DNA of 64,000 bases from Dillenia suffruticosa (Eukaryota > Streptophyta > Magnoliopsida > Dilleniales > Dilleniaceae), in assembly GCA_033439265.1 (NCBI GenBank), contig JAVTVX010000027.1, forward strand, positions 8,633,001 to 8,697,000, given 5' to 3'. The translations under genes were made by a program, and so were the position numbers. Below, piece by piece: positions 23,100 to 34,985 of the stretch; the stretch's first letter is position 1, and each line of letters opens with the position of its first letter. Below the pieces are notes generated by a model. The model worked only from the letters and a program-made list of their open reading frames with translations. It was not told the DNA's origin and ran no database searches.

Positions 23100-25400
23100 A
23101 TGGCAAAGAGTAAATCGTCTCATGCTTATCTGAGCATTAAAGACATCTGGAATCTCATGATAAACGAGGAAATTTAGAAAGTCCAGAATAACATGCTGTT
23201 AGGGGGCAATTATGCCATATGGTCGGCTACTGATGAAGATAGGGTCAACAAGTCATTGGAGACACGTGTTCTGATGTATAAACAGCTGTTAAATACGAGT
23301 TGAAGGTGCCATACCCGAGCGATACAAATCAAGTTTTGTTCGGTTGGAACATATTTTCAACAATGTTGATTCCTAGTACTTGATGCTTGGTGATCATAGT
23401 GATATCGCTACTGTATTACTAATGTCTTCACTTCAACTTTGAAATCTTGGCAGTGGTGTTCTCTCTTAATAGGTATGCTCGCGAGGGATCTACTGAAGGA
23501 TGGTTCTTTTTGCAAACTGGACCAAAATCCAACTGGGAGTTTCTTTATAAATAGACCATCAACAAGAGTTAGATGTACAAATATTGTTTCATCAAGTTAT
23601 TGAATAAGGACTTGATGTCCGTACTACTAGAGCCCAATGGGGAACCACTCCATGGTTTAAAGGCCCCCCAGTATTTTCATCATTCGCTTAACCGGTGGTT
23701 TTCGCAAAGCCAAGGACCGACGTATTTAGATGGAAACCCTCTTAGACAATGAGATGTTGGTGTTGGCAAGCTTGCTGTTGGGAGAGAAGAGAAAAATCGA
23801 CAAACCTCTTCTAATAGAAAAGGAAAAGAAAGATCTCGTGGATGTTCTTGCTTCTCATGAGGAGAAAGATTTCAATGAGATTACTTCAAGTAGACAAATG
23901 AGGCCCGAGTCGAAGAGAGGGGCTGTCAAAGCGAAGAGCACATCTGACGCTGGGGTTGATACCACTCCTATCTTAACCTTGTGAGGAAGATAAGAAGAGT
24001 TCGATGGTCAAGTTCGTCATGTGAGGCCATGAGGGGCAATGAAGATCAGGAACCCTCAGATGTCATGATGGCTACCAGGGCCATAGGTTTTGAACCCGAT
24101 GTCCAAAAGAATGTAAAGGTTCAAGTGGAGTACCCAACATGCATTAAGGTTATCGGTAAAGATGATAAGGAGAGAGAGAAGTTAAGAGTATTGATGAGGA
24201 TGTTGTGGAGGGAGAGGAAGGAAAGGACGAGGAGTCGAGTGCCATCTCCCTGAGAGTTTTAAGGAAGGAGAAGGAGTAAAGAGAGAAGGTACTGAGAAGT
24301 CGAAGAGTGCTGAGCCATAATTGGCTAAAGGGCCCATCATGGGGCCTTCTTCGGTTATTCCCTTGGTCTTGGACACGCAGAAAGTGTCTGAGAAAGTCAC
24401 TCTTGAGCCTCTTATTCCCATTTCGTCCTTCGACGGTCAACATAGGCTACGGGAATATGGGACCATAACTATCAGTGCTGGCAATTATCGTCATAGTTAT
24501 GCTGATGGCAACAAAGTGAGAAAGATAGTAGAACGGGTAAACTTTCATCGTTCTAATTTGGAGCTAAACAAACTGTCTCTAGAGCAGGACAATTAGGCCA
24601 TTATGTCTTCGGATCTTACGGTAAGATGGCATTAAGATGTACTTTGTTTATATCTATGGTCTCAGTATATGACCCTTTCTCATTTCATGTAGACCATTAT
24701 CGTGGCAGAGTTTCAGAGGTTGAAGAGAGAGCAAACGATGGAGCATCTGAAGCACCGAGCTGACAAGATGGGCACAGAAGTGTCTCAGTTGCGGGATGTT
24801 CTATTGCAAAAGGAGAAAGAGATCAAGAAGGAAAGAATGTCCTTGGCTGCCCTAAACGCTTGAGACGAAAAGGTGGAGCGGCCAAGAGTCGAGTAGGATA
24901 TGACACTTCAACCATGTGAGTCTATTTCCAAGAGGTGTTAGGAGCTGGAGGTAGAGTCTAGGACGTGTGCGATATGCATGCATACCACACAGAAGCTGGC
25001 CGAGATACGTGATCGAGCCTTGAAAGGTGTCGAGTGAAAGATAGAAGAACTAGGGGAGTCCCTCATAGAGACCATCAATCAACATACTCGCTCTCGGCGT
25101 TGGTGGGATGAGAAACTTCAATGTGCTAAGGAAATCATTGAATGTGTGGTACTTTCCGACGCCATGCCCCCAGACATGGCAAAGGCAGTCCTAAAATCCC
25201 TAACGACGAGCTTGCAGTCATTCCTTTGAGTAGCGAGCCTTTGGAAGTTGTGGATGAGAATGTCACAGTCGGTGCTTCTCAAACGCCTTTAGGCTGTTTT
25301 AGGGTTCCCAAATCTCCCATCTTCTTCCCTTCCTTAGTTGTGTCTTTTGCACTCTTCAAATTTAGCTTTTCTTTTGTACTTCCGCAGGGCAATTTATAAG
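23100..25400 (+). pseudogene. Element 1 antisense extra ORF with coiled coil and putative intron
   Basis: It runs opposite to gag and protease. Start ATG 23100, MAKSKSSHAYLSIKDIWNL. Later blocks: ATDEDRVNKSLE.RVLMYKQ, GWFFLQTGPKSNWEFLYK, METLLDNEMLVLASLLLGEK, then an E/K-rich middle. Next is a stretch interrupted at 24621-24692 by a 72-bp GT...TGTAG segment with intron features, after which comes EFQRLKREQTMEHLKHRADK, QLRDVLLQKEKEIKKERM and EELGESLIETINQH. The segment from EFQRLK onwards is heptad-like. Element 2 carries a homologue of every block in the same antisense position, with a GT...TGTAG segment in front of the same EFQRLKR. Extra ORFs in antisense orientation are known in Tat-lineage elements. 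Function unknown. Stops and frameshifts show decay. Confidence 0.7.
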
Positions 25401-25489
25401 AGAATTTCATTGTTTTTCCCATGATCAATAGTTTAGAAGCTTGTGTTCTTAATGTATTTCATAATGTATAATGAGTAGGACTTTGTCGA

Positions 25490-25910
25490 GGGGACGCGCC
25501 CTTGGTTTATAATTCATTCGTTCAAGAGAGAGTATGGGCTGTACCTACCCAATAGGAAAATGCGTCCTTTATTGCCAGTACGTTCATTCGATAAAGAGGG
25601 TCATACCTACCTGGCAAGGAGACGTGTTCCTTGTTGTCAATACATTTGTTTGATAGAGAGGATCGTACTTGCCTGGTTAGGAAACTCGTCTGTTATTGTC
25701 GGTATATTCGTTCGATGCAGAGGGCCATACATACTCGACAGCGATATGCGTCCCTTATTGTCTGTACATTCATTCAATAGAGAGGGCTGTATCTGTCTTG
25801 TAGGGAAACTCGTCCCTTATTGTTGGTATGTTCATTCGATAAAGAGGGCTTTACCTGCCCGGTAGGTAGACTCATCCTTTGTTGTAGTACGTTTATTCAG
25901 TGTGATCAAT
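25490..25910. repeat. Minisatellite of about 61-62 bp in element 1
   Basis: About seven imperfect units. The recurring block (t/g)cgtcccttattgt...gtacattcattcgatagagag starts near 25562, 25623, 25686, 25748, 25809 and 25871, which gives the 61-62 bp period. It sits between the protease and the antisense ORF, exactly where pol is missing. Confidence 0.85.
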
Positions 25911-26149
25911 AAATACATCACAAGAGGTTAACAAAGCAAATCGTTATGAGTAGAGCAATCATAATGTAATCAATAGGACGAATGGTAGGATACTAGACCA
26001 ACAATTCTATGAGAGTAATCATGAGAGAGAGAGAGAGGTTCAGAATTACTTGAGGGAGTTCACTAGGGATTTTGGGTCACAGAGTAGTGTTCCGATATCT
26101 ATGGAGGTCCTGAACTTGACTTTCATATGTCTCATGCTTGGCAGTGCTT

Positions 26150-26420
26150 TAAGGGTATTTAGGACAAGCTAGCCTAGGATAACATTATAGAGTGAGAGCA
26201 GCTTAACCATATTGAACATTATCATACCAATTGCATGATCAAGGGGAGTCCTGAGAGTTATAGGAAGCGAAATTGTACCTTCGGGGTATATCCACTTGCC
26301 CGAGAGTCCTTTGATGGAACCAGCATGAGGCTGTAGGCGCGTTTGAGTAAAGCCCATCTACCGGAAAGCATTCCAATAGAGAAAGTTATAGTCGGCCCCT
26401 TGTTTACAAAGATTCTCCTC
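26150..26420 (-). pseudogene. Element 1 aspartic protease (C-terminal half)
   Basis: - strand: YNFLYWNAFR, MGFTQTRLQPH, GLSGKWIYPEGTISLPITL and FNMVKLLSLYNVILG. These match the C-terminal part of the retropepsin domain of Tat-like gypsy elements (GFxGxxxxPEGxIxLPxT, then LPSxYNxILGR). The catalytic D(T/S)G triad expected upstream was not found, so the N-terminal half is lost or too decayed. Directly after it, where RT should start, lies unrelated sequence and then a minisatellite. Confidence 0.75.
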
Positions 26421-26869
26421 ACTTCGTATTGTGCGATTTTGGTGGTTATGATAAGGAAATTGTGTCGGTCCAGATCAGACTAGGTCATCATCACTGAAGC
26501 CGATCATTGGCCTTTTCTTCATGGGCCACTTCTTGACAAGTGTCGTGAGGACTTCCTTAGATGTGGAGCTTAATGGATCAGCCTTGTGAAAAATTAGGAC
26601 TACTATCTACCCGATCACATTAAGTCGTGCGTACTCTCGTTCATGCAATGCTAGTAAGATGTGGGGGTAAGGATCTGAGGGATCATACTCATGCTGCACT
26701 GGGAGTATCACTCCATCTGCTTAATTACAGCGGCTACTCCCCTGGTCAGTTTTGCGCCTCGCTGCATGTAGGCCTTCAGGAGGGAGGCCTTCCCTCTTTA
26801 CACTTATAAATCTTTAGAGTCGAACACTTCAAATGAGGAACTCGAGTTCATCTTTGAGCTTCTTGCACT

Positions 26870-27660
26870 CATCTATCAAATGACCATTGTCTTAATGGAA
26901 GTGATTGTACCATATTTTGTTCTTCTTTGAATCATCCTTCGTGGAGCGAGGAGACCACTTGAGTAGGGCTTGTTTCAGATTTAAAGCAAAACTTGGCTTG
27001 ACATCTCATTTAGAGGGGTATGACTTGTGAACCTTCGTTGTTGAGAAGGCCCTTTTTGGGCTCTCTTAAGTAAGGACTATCGGGGTGATCAACTACATTC
27101 ATTCCAAGCTAGTCAATTTCGATGCTTGTCGAATGCTTCAGCATCCTCAGCAACAATATACTTCTCTACATGGGCATAAAACTCCTAGATGGTAAATGAT
27201 GGATTCTTTGTTATGGATGTTTTCATCCTCGATAGCTGTAGCCCAGTAAGCAATGTAGCCAGAGCGATAGAATGGTCCAAGTTAGAGACTTTTATTATCT
27301 CAATTTTGAATTTATTGAGATAGTCCCTTAATGGCTCATTGTCCCTCTGTCTCAACAAGAGGAGAGATGTGGATTTCCTCTTAGCATCTCTATTGATCAC
27401 AAAGTGCATCACAAACTATTGTCGCAGTTGAGAGAAACTCTTGATACTAAATAAGGGAAGCGAGTTGAAGCATGCCAACGCATTTCCTTTCAGAGTCATG
27501 GGAAAGTGTTGTTTTGCACATGACTACGTCAGTCATGCTTCTCGAGATCATCATGGTCACAAAGTGGGCTATGTGATCCTAGGGATCAGTAGTACCATCA
27601 TATCTCTCCATAGGAGGAAGAAGCACATCACGAGGCATCGGTTCTATAGAAACCTTGGAG
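26870..27660 (-). pseudogene. Element 1 gag (Retrotrans_gag) remnant
   Basis: - strand fragments in order: MERYDGTTDP, DHIAHFVTMMISR, then after a frameshift GNALACFNSLPLFSIKSFSQL, FVINRDAKRKSTSLLLLRQ, EPLRDYLNKFKIEIIKV and ALATLLTGL. This is the core of the gypsy gag domain. Near 26880-26935 comes a knuckle-like box, YNHFH.DNGHLIDECKKLKD, the form (CRFHxDxGHxTEEC) used by Tat-lineage gag. The same sequence is seen in element 2 at 34990-35820, so the two belong to one lineage. Stops and frameshifts are present. Confidence 0.85.
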
Positions 27661-28203
27661 TCGAATGGCAAGAGACCAATGACATGTTGAGTCGGTTCGT
27701 CTCTTCTCACGTTAGCATGTCCAAGTTCGTTTACAACGGGTTCTTTGACCTATTTCTTTAAGTTATCCGGATTGTGTCGGCAAGTCACTGAATGTTCAAG
27801 ATATTCTCGAGGCTCGAGTCTTTATTGGTACATATGACCTGCCCCGTGTGAGGAAGATTCCACTCCCAGTTTGATGACACGACTGAGTTCCTCCAATTGT
27901 TTGCTCATGCCTTGCAATATTGATTCGAGTCTTGCTATCTTGGGTCAAGTAACCTTTTCAAGAGAGGCTAGAGTAGGGGTGTGATCGTTTAATCCTGCCA
28001 CGCGACTAGTAGTTAAGTTTCTAATTGATCAACAGTGACAAAAACCTAGGCAGGGTTGTTCTGTGCTACAGGCTGAATGGTATCTGTCAGGGTGGTAATG
28101 TGTCCTTCCATTATGGCTTTGGCTTTAGATGTAGTTCTAGTCCTTCTCTTAAGAGGCATGATCTTCGGGAGAATAAAACACGGAGCGAGTTTCTTTTGAG
28201 TCT

Positions 28204-28225
28204 GTTCTTACAGATGGCAACAATT
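28204..28225 (-). promoter_or_regulatory. Primer-binding-site-like leader of element 1
   Basis: On the - strand the bases after the LTR read aattgttgccatctgtaag. This resembles the TTGGYGCCRTYTGTGGGAAC leader found next to the 5' LTR in Tat-type gypsy elements. Its position fixes the orientation of the element. Confidence 0.65.
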
Positions 28226-28911
28226 TATTGGAAATAGGTTTGGCTCCACTGATAATGGCTCTACTGACTCAAATGAGTTAATTAGTCGTTTGTTGATCTT
28301 AGAGAATAAGACCTACAAAAGACCGTCAGAGATTGCTTTGGTGAGAGAGACTCCAACATTCAAGTCAAAGAGCAATTTTGAAAAAAAAAGAGAAACAAAC
28401 TTAAAGAAAGAGCTCTATGTCGTTCACAGAGTGTAAGTTTAGATAGAAGAGAGGACTTACCTAGCCGGTAATGTAGTCTACCTACATGAGTTTTGTATGC
28501 TTTTAGGGTGTTAAAACTCCAGTTCCTTGTAGATCCTGAGATTACAAGGATCGCAGTAAGAGATTTTCAAAGATTTGAAATACTATTATTTGAAGAGGGC
28601 TAAATCATAAAAGATTTCTTTGCTTATCAGCAGCAGTCAAAGGTTTCCTTTCTTATTACGAGAGGTTAACTCCATACTTGGGAGGACATATGCTATCCCT
28701 AGTTGAGTAGGGTATAGGATACCCAGCGGATTTAAGGACCGATCAGGCAGTTACCGAGAAGAAGTAGGTTGGCGTACATTGAGAAAGTGGGCTGTACCTA
28801 ATCCGTCTAGGGCATGAATCCCGTATTGATGACATGCTTCTAGTCGGGTTGTATTCACTAGGCTATGAATTCAAAAGGCTCTAAATCCTGTGGTAATGGG
28901 ATGATGTTCCA
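28226..28911 (-). repeat. Element 1 5' LTR
   Basis: Partner of 22108-22812. On the - strand it starts TGGAACATCATCCC and ends at tttccaata, directly before the PBS-like sequence. Many substitutions separate the two LTRs, so the insertion is not recent. Confidence 0.85.
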
Positions 28912-28986
28912 TCGATTGCCATTTAAGAAAGGTCCTCTATTTGTTGAACATGTTTCAAATGGAACACTCTCTCCATTTAGAGCCAT
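28912..28986 (-). pseudogene. Copia gag N-terminus, severed by the gypsy insertion
   Basis: ATG at 28986 (reverse) opens 25 codons, MALNGESVPFETC then NRGPFLNGN. When joined across the gypsy element it continues into NYSYWKQR at 22107, giving the canonical (F/L)NGxNYxYWK motif of copia gag. The leader between the LTR end (29038) and this ATG is about 50 bp. I could not recognise an intact initiator-Met-tRNA primer site there. Confidence 0.75.
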
Positions 28987-29037
28987 TTTTGACCTTTACT
29001 TCTAACATTGTTGAACCCTTCTAGAAGACATGCTTGT

Positions 29038-30902
29038 TGACACTAAATGTGATAATCTAGAAGGGGTAATAGGTTATCTAATAATTTTATCCTCCCCTAA
29101 GATTTTAAAATAAAATTAAATTATGAAAAGAAAATTTGAAGAGAAAAATGTAAGAGACAACGGGAACACAATTTATAGTGGTTTTATCTTCTTGGATCCA
29201 CTCTCAGGTTTCACTTGAATTTTTTGATTCACTATTGTAAAATAGTTTACACACTAGTTTCACAGGTGTCAACCAACTTTACAAGTGTTTTCTCAAACAT
29301 TCTTACTTCCCCTTTCCTAGAGTAAGTAAATCCTAAGTTCAAATTTCACTCGTTACAACTCAAACCCTAGATCAAGAATTTCAATTCTCTGATCTCATAC
29401 AATAGATTGAAAGTAAAAATAAAAACACAAGTTGAAGCCTTTTCTTCTAATATGTTCGAGAAGGACACTTAGAATGCAAAAGAAACAAAGTATGCTTTTG
29501 AGCTCTTGAGATATGCTTGAATATTGTCAAGGTGTTTCTTCTACATTCTTCCATCCTTTTTATACTTAGAGAAGATAAATTAGCCTTTGAAGTTCATTGA
29601 ATGCATCGCAGAGTTTGGTGAGATTGGTGAGCTTTTCATTTAACTTGTAACAACTTTTCTGAGTATATAGACAAAACTCACATGCAGTCTACCTGTTGAA
29701 ACTCTGAGTTGACTTACTTTTGAATTTTGAAATGCTCAAGTAGATTTGACAAATGGTAAGATCGACTTTCTTCTATAATTTTCAAACTGCTTAAGTCGAC
29801 TCAATGGGTGCACGAGTGAACTTACATATGTTTGTATGTGAGGGGTAGGTCCACTTGTATTGCTCATGGGACAATTTGTAAGAGATGTAGGTCGACTTAC
29901 ACATTTGTTGAGTCAATATATCCTAGTCTCAAGTTGACCTATTCTTGGTTTGGGTCAACTCACTAAAGTTATAGACATTAGTTTTTATAACCCTGACTTC
30001 TCAAGTCAACTTGGCTTATAACTAAGTCAACTTATATACTTATTTACCTCTAGGTCAGGTCAACTTATTGTTTTATCATGTCAACTTAGTATTAGTTCAT
30101 CGTAGGTTTATTTCGACTTAAATAATGATTAGGTTGACTTAATTAGATTGTAGAGTAAATTTCTGTAATCCTGAATTAACAGGTCGACTAGTTGGTTTTC
30201 TCATATCGACTCGTGATTTCCTATACTTAAATTTTCAACACCAATGTTCAGGTCGACTCATCATTATATTAGATCAACTTCTCTACATAGAAGTTAGGTT
30301 GACTGGTCTTAGGCTTATGTTTGAAGTAAGGTCAACTTGGTTTATATTTGAGTCGACACAATTTACATTTGGGTCAACTCATTTTCTGCTAAGCATAACT
30401 CAGGTCAACTTGTATTCCAAGTGAGTTGACTTACTTATATTACAGACTTGGTTCTAAGACTTATATTTGACAACTCATGATGAGTGTGGGTCAATGTATG
30501 ATCTTACAATCTTAGGCTCACTTGGACAGGTCGACTTGGTTGTGTGTAGAGTTAGGGTTCTGAGACTTGTATTTCTCAAGTCGACTCATATTCAACTCAA
30601 GTCGACTTGATGTGTTTTATACTTAGCCAAATTTCAAAATTTTGAATTCCAAATCGACTTGGAGTTATGGTGAGATTGACTTAATCATTCAATAGGTTGA
30701 CAGAGGCAATAAGTGGATCAACACCTTAGGTTCAAACTAAGTGTCTTGAATGTGCAGATTGACTTGTTTCTAGTGCAAGTCGACTTACTTATGCAGAATT
30801 CAATTTTAACAATTCTTCTATTTTATTAGAACTTCATTTAATTAACTCAAAATAATTTTAATTACCTCTAATCATCATTCAAAACATTTTCTTCATTTGT
30901 CA
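29038..30902 (-). mobile_element. Copia 5' LTR (- orientation)
   Basis: On the - strand it starts TGACAAATGAAG at 30902 and ends atttagtgtca at 29038. It is homologous throughout to the + strand LTR at 11277-12991. About 29690-30790 carries the densest run of GTCGAC-core motifs in this part, with a perfect CAAGTCGACTTG at 30598-30609. The copia gag follows on the - strand, so this is the 5' LTR of the right-hand copy. Confidence 0.8.
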
Positions 30903-32945
30903 AATTCAATTCTCTTACTCTTTGGTCTTTTCTACAATACAACTCAATGTAAAGCAACTATTCATCTTATTTACCTTCCTTCTTCTCCCTTTTACTTTCT
31001 TGTTCTACATCACCAACATTCATGCCCCATTCCTATCCCATCGTAAACTCTTTGAAATCTCATAATTTCAAGCCCTAAATATACTAACAATACACAATCT
31101 CTCTCTCTCTCTCCCTTGTTGGAATATGATCATAATTATCCACAAAAAAAAAATAACTGATTAGTCTTTCTACTTGTAGGAATTATTTTTTTTCAAAAAA
31201 ATAAGAAATCCTCATGATAACCATTCAAGCCAACGAAATAAGTAATATTATCCGAGAACGTAAAGCTATAAATTGACTTTTGTATGTTAGGATAATGTTT
31301 ATTTTAGTTATTCAAGTAGCATATTATTTATGCATGTATAATGTCAAATGGTTTGATATGTATGATTTACATTTGCGAACAAGTAGACGGTACATACAAT
31401 ATGTATAAGTTATGGTTATATCAATTTAAATTAAATAGTTCATTTCTGATTGATGAAGGTAGATAATTTATTAAGGTTTAAATTATAATTTGTGAATTTT
31501 TTAATTGTCAAAAATGATTTACTTTGATTTTTAGACAATCCAAATTTTGACCGGGAAATATCAATAGTAGCTAGTGCAGATGACTAGCATTGAACATAAT
31601 CTATGAAATTATGTCCTAAAATATAGAAGTCTACTCTATAACTATATGTAGTTTATTTACTCTTAATTTTGAATGTATATGGATGAATATATGAAAACAG
31701 TGTTATATACTATAACGTATTATAAGTGAAATTTTATATGGGTCAAGGATTTCATATGTATACTTGGTGTTAGTTAAGACATACGTACACAATAAAGAAT
31801 CTATACCGACTGTATCGAAATACCCTATTAAGTCATCCTAATCGACTATCTAGAAACTGAATTTAGTGTTACGATTTTATATCATATCAGATATACTTAA
31901 AATTTGTCAAGTTTCAATCGCTAATAAAAAAATTGAACATACATATCAACTGCTTTAGACAAGAAATTCAAAATATTAAATAATTGAAAAGTAATAATAT
32001 ATTTATTTATATATTTTTTCCGACCTCAATTGTGGATGTTACATTATGGGCAACGTATAAAAATATATACAAGTCAAAGGCAAAGTGATAGTGTTTATCT
32101 ATTGAGTTCGATAAAATATACACTACTTATTTTAGAGTGCAACTCTAGTTATTTAGTAGAATTAATTAGATTTAAAATAATTTTATCATTTTGACGTCAA
32201 AATAAATATATTCTAAATCTCTTCTCTACTATAAAAGCTCAACTAGTATTTATTAAATACTCGTATGAAATTATATTGATGTTAGGACAATTTAAAATAA
32301 AGAATAATATAAAGAGATTAATTTAGGGCTAGTTTATTATTTCAAAAAATTATCATGATAAGTTAGAAATTAAGGAAATTTGTTATAATCAATTTTAATT
32401 TTGAAATTATATATTATGTTTTCAAAATTTGAAAATGTTTTGTCTTTTTTTTTTATATATAATTTCAAAGTTTTTTAGTTGAAAGTTTCAAATGTGTTTT
32501 ATCTTTTGAAATTATTATACCCTAACTAAGTAATTACTTTTGATGATTAATTATTTAATTTTTTTACTTCACCCTCTAGAATAATTATGATTCTTTTAAT
32601 TTCAATTTTAAAATCAGTTTGTTAAAGTAGAACAAAGAGCTCTAAGCACACAGGTTTCTTGAATCATTTTTTGATTCTTTGACTGAGTCTCTACCTACCG
32701 AGAGAAACATTCGAGAGTTTTGAGTCTAGCGATTAGAGAAGAAAATCTAAATTTGATGTATTTTTTACAAGTTTGTATATCACTAAAATTTTATCACAAA
32801 TTTGAGATTAACAATTTTTGTTTTATTTTAATGTAATTTTCTTTCAATATTATGTTTTAAATGCGTTATTTTTATTTAGTCATTATTATTTTGCTGCTTA
32901 CTTTGATCATAAATAAAATGGATATAACCTCTTGATTCAATTTCC

Positions 32946-32982
<37 letters not shown>

Positions 32983-33530
32983 CGAACTTGAGTTCTAAAC
33001 TATGGTGGATAAGGATGAAGGTTCTATTCTAAAGGATTTTACCATTGAAAAGTTTGATTACTTTGAGTTTATGACACAAAGTTTAAGTGTGCTAAATTCA
33101 CCGAGAGAGCTTGCATATGAGAGAGAGAGAGAGAGAGAGAGAGGTAGTTTGATAAAAGACTCTTACATGCACCTAAGTGAAGGATAGAGGAAGAAGATAG
33201 ATGAACAAAAAAGGGGTTATCCAAAAATACACATTTTGCAATTCCATAATTGGTTAATTTGAAAGAAAAAAAATAAAGGAGAAGTACTTAGATAGGCACC
33301 GACACTTTAGGGGATGTCCCTAAAACTCTAGTCCACAAAAGAGGCTCATTGCTGCACAACCATAGAGATGAGATCGGTATACAAGAGATCAATAACTCTA
33401 GGGAGAGAAAATAACGAAACAATTTTTGGAATGGTAATATTGAGTCTAGTACTGATGTTTCTTTCTCATGTACAATCCTAAGATGAAATTTTGGAGTATA
33501 AGGATAATGGAAGTGGCAATCTTGGGTTTC
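30903..33530. other. AT-rich intergenic stretch; no gene seen
   Basis: No convincing ORF. It has (CT)n tracts near 31089-31113 and 32951-32977 and a (GA)n tract near 33119-33143. The sequence from about 31115 (tgttggaatatgatc) to about 32850, including gagagaaacattcgagag near 32700, has the feel of a degraded copia LTR, but no second copy or target duplication supports that here. Confidence 0.45.
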
Positions 33531-34388
33531 TGATAGTATATGATCCAATTGTCCATTACCACAAATTGGAACTAGTCGAGCCCTTTAGGCCATACCATTC
33601 AAAAGCGATGGAACATGCTTGCAGTCTCGGTCAAGTGCTCTGTTGGTCAACACTCCTTTCGATCCTCTCGGTCTTACCCTCTCAAGAAGCCAGCTACTCC
33701 TGACCCTTTGGTCATCTCAACTCTCGGCACCTGAGCTTTTTAGTTATCCCTCTTCTCAGCAAATACATTCCCTTACCACAAGTAGAATTCATTATGCAAT
33801 AAGCACCGCAATAAGCACCATTTGAAACCATCCATTAAGGAAGTGAATCACTAACAAATTTAAATCTTCCTTAATTAGATATGAATCTTCTTTCTTCCCG
33901 GGAAAATCTCTCCAACGAGGAAACATATCTCGGTAGTCACTCCTGATACGAGAGAAAACCTCTATGACAACTTAAACTTTCCTTAATTGACAGGATATTA
34001 AATCTCTGAGATGTCTTTGACTATAGTTCGTACAATTTCGGAATATTAACAACAATCTCTCCATAAGAAAACTAAATTTTTACACACCTAATCTCATACG
34101 GGACTTGCTATACACACATGCTATATATACTCAGCACCGTATGTTCTCAGGAACTCTACACTTATCACATAGAGACAATATACAGCTATCACATGGCTTC
34201 TCTCACTCGGTTTCTTATTTTCTAAAGCCGCTCTTTCTAACTTAAGCGTTAGAATCTCCCCCGTTGGAGCATCCTCTGGTGATATTTGCAGGTCTCACCA
34301 CTTTCGAAAGCCCTGAAGACTCCTCATCATTTTAGTTCCACACTTAAATTACTAGAGCAAGAATTTGTAAAGCAATCTACTTCCATCA
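33531..34388 (+). repeat. Element 2 5' LTR
   Basis: Starts TGATAGTATATGATCC, ends ...cttccatca. Collinear with 39631-40473 (shared blocks aggccatacc, agctactcctgaccc, aagcaccatttgaaaccat, ctatatatactc, aaaactcctcatcatt-like end). 858 bp against 843 bp. Confidence 0.9.
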
Positions 34389-34410
34389 AATTGGTACCAT
34401 TTGTGGGAAC
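34389..34410 (+). promoter_or_regulatory. Primer-binding-site-like leader of element 2
   Basis: aattggtaccatttgtggga directly follows the 5' LTR. It is a decayed form of the TTGGCGCCRTTTGTGGGAAC sequence that follows the 5' LTR in Tat-type gypsy elements. Confidence 0.7.
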
Positions 34411-34985
34411 AGACTAATCTCTTAGCCAGTGTATTTCACATCCTGTTTTACTGTTTTTTCAATCACCATACCACCAAGAAAAAAAAAATGGTAATGCCCA
34501 AAAGGCCATGTCCGCATTGGGGGGATAGACGTCCAACCCCACGAACACTCCACCAATGCCTCTTGAAAATGAACCAAACACCTTAGCAGATCGACACCAA
34601 CATCCAATAGAAGCGTTTCCCCATGAGGAGTCCCATGCACATGCCACACAACCCTAGGACCATCCAACTCCACCTGCTGCTCAAGCCTTTCCCAATAAAC
34701 TCCAACACTCTAAAATGGAAAGACTCAAATCCAATATATAAAGGATAAATAAGTAATTGGAAGAACTTAGTCGCCCCCGCTAACCAGAAGGATCATCCTC
34801 TCATCAGAGGTCACAACAATCATGTTGGCATAGACTCCAACCTCGAAAACACCAAAAGCCCTCGGTCAGCTCCCAACATGATCCAGATGATTTAAGACAG
34901 TAAGTCAAGGATCATGTAGCCACCAAATTAAATCATGCCAGTGCATGCAAAGAAGGTGCTACTCGAAATGCCCCGATCTCTCTCC
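34411..34985 (+). other. Element 2 leader between PBS and gag
   Basis: Low-conservation leader. Short ORFs on both strands but no recognisable domain. An A-run lies near 34480-34488. Confidence 0.5.

Larger units (their letters stand above)
22108..28911 (-). mobile_element. Non-autonomous Ty3/gypsy (Tat-like) element 1, nested in copia gag
   Basis: About 6.8 kb between two direct LTRs (22108-22812 and 28226-28911). Orientation is -, shown by gag and protease on the - strand and a PBS-like leader at the inner edge of the right LTR. Order on the - strand: LTR, PBS, gag, zinc-knuckle-like box, protease, 61-62-bp minisatellite, antisense ORF, purine-rich tract, LTR. I find no reverse transcriptase, RNase H or integrase motif in the internal region, so it could move only with help. 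Bases flanking the LTRs (attgt on the left, tcgat on the right) do not form a clean 5-bp duplication; the flanks do rejoin the copia gag frame. Confidence 0.85.

Noticed and set aside
24150..24443. - strand ORFs overlapping the antisense ORF of element 1
   Set aside because: Shadows of the E/K-rich + strand frame, which has a homologue in element 2.
31115..32850. Solo copia LTR starting tgttggaatatgatc
   Set aside because: No partner copy, no target duplication and no sure end in the window, so left as a remark in the intergenic entry.
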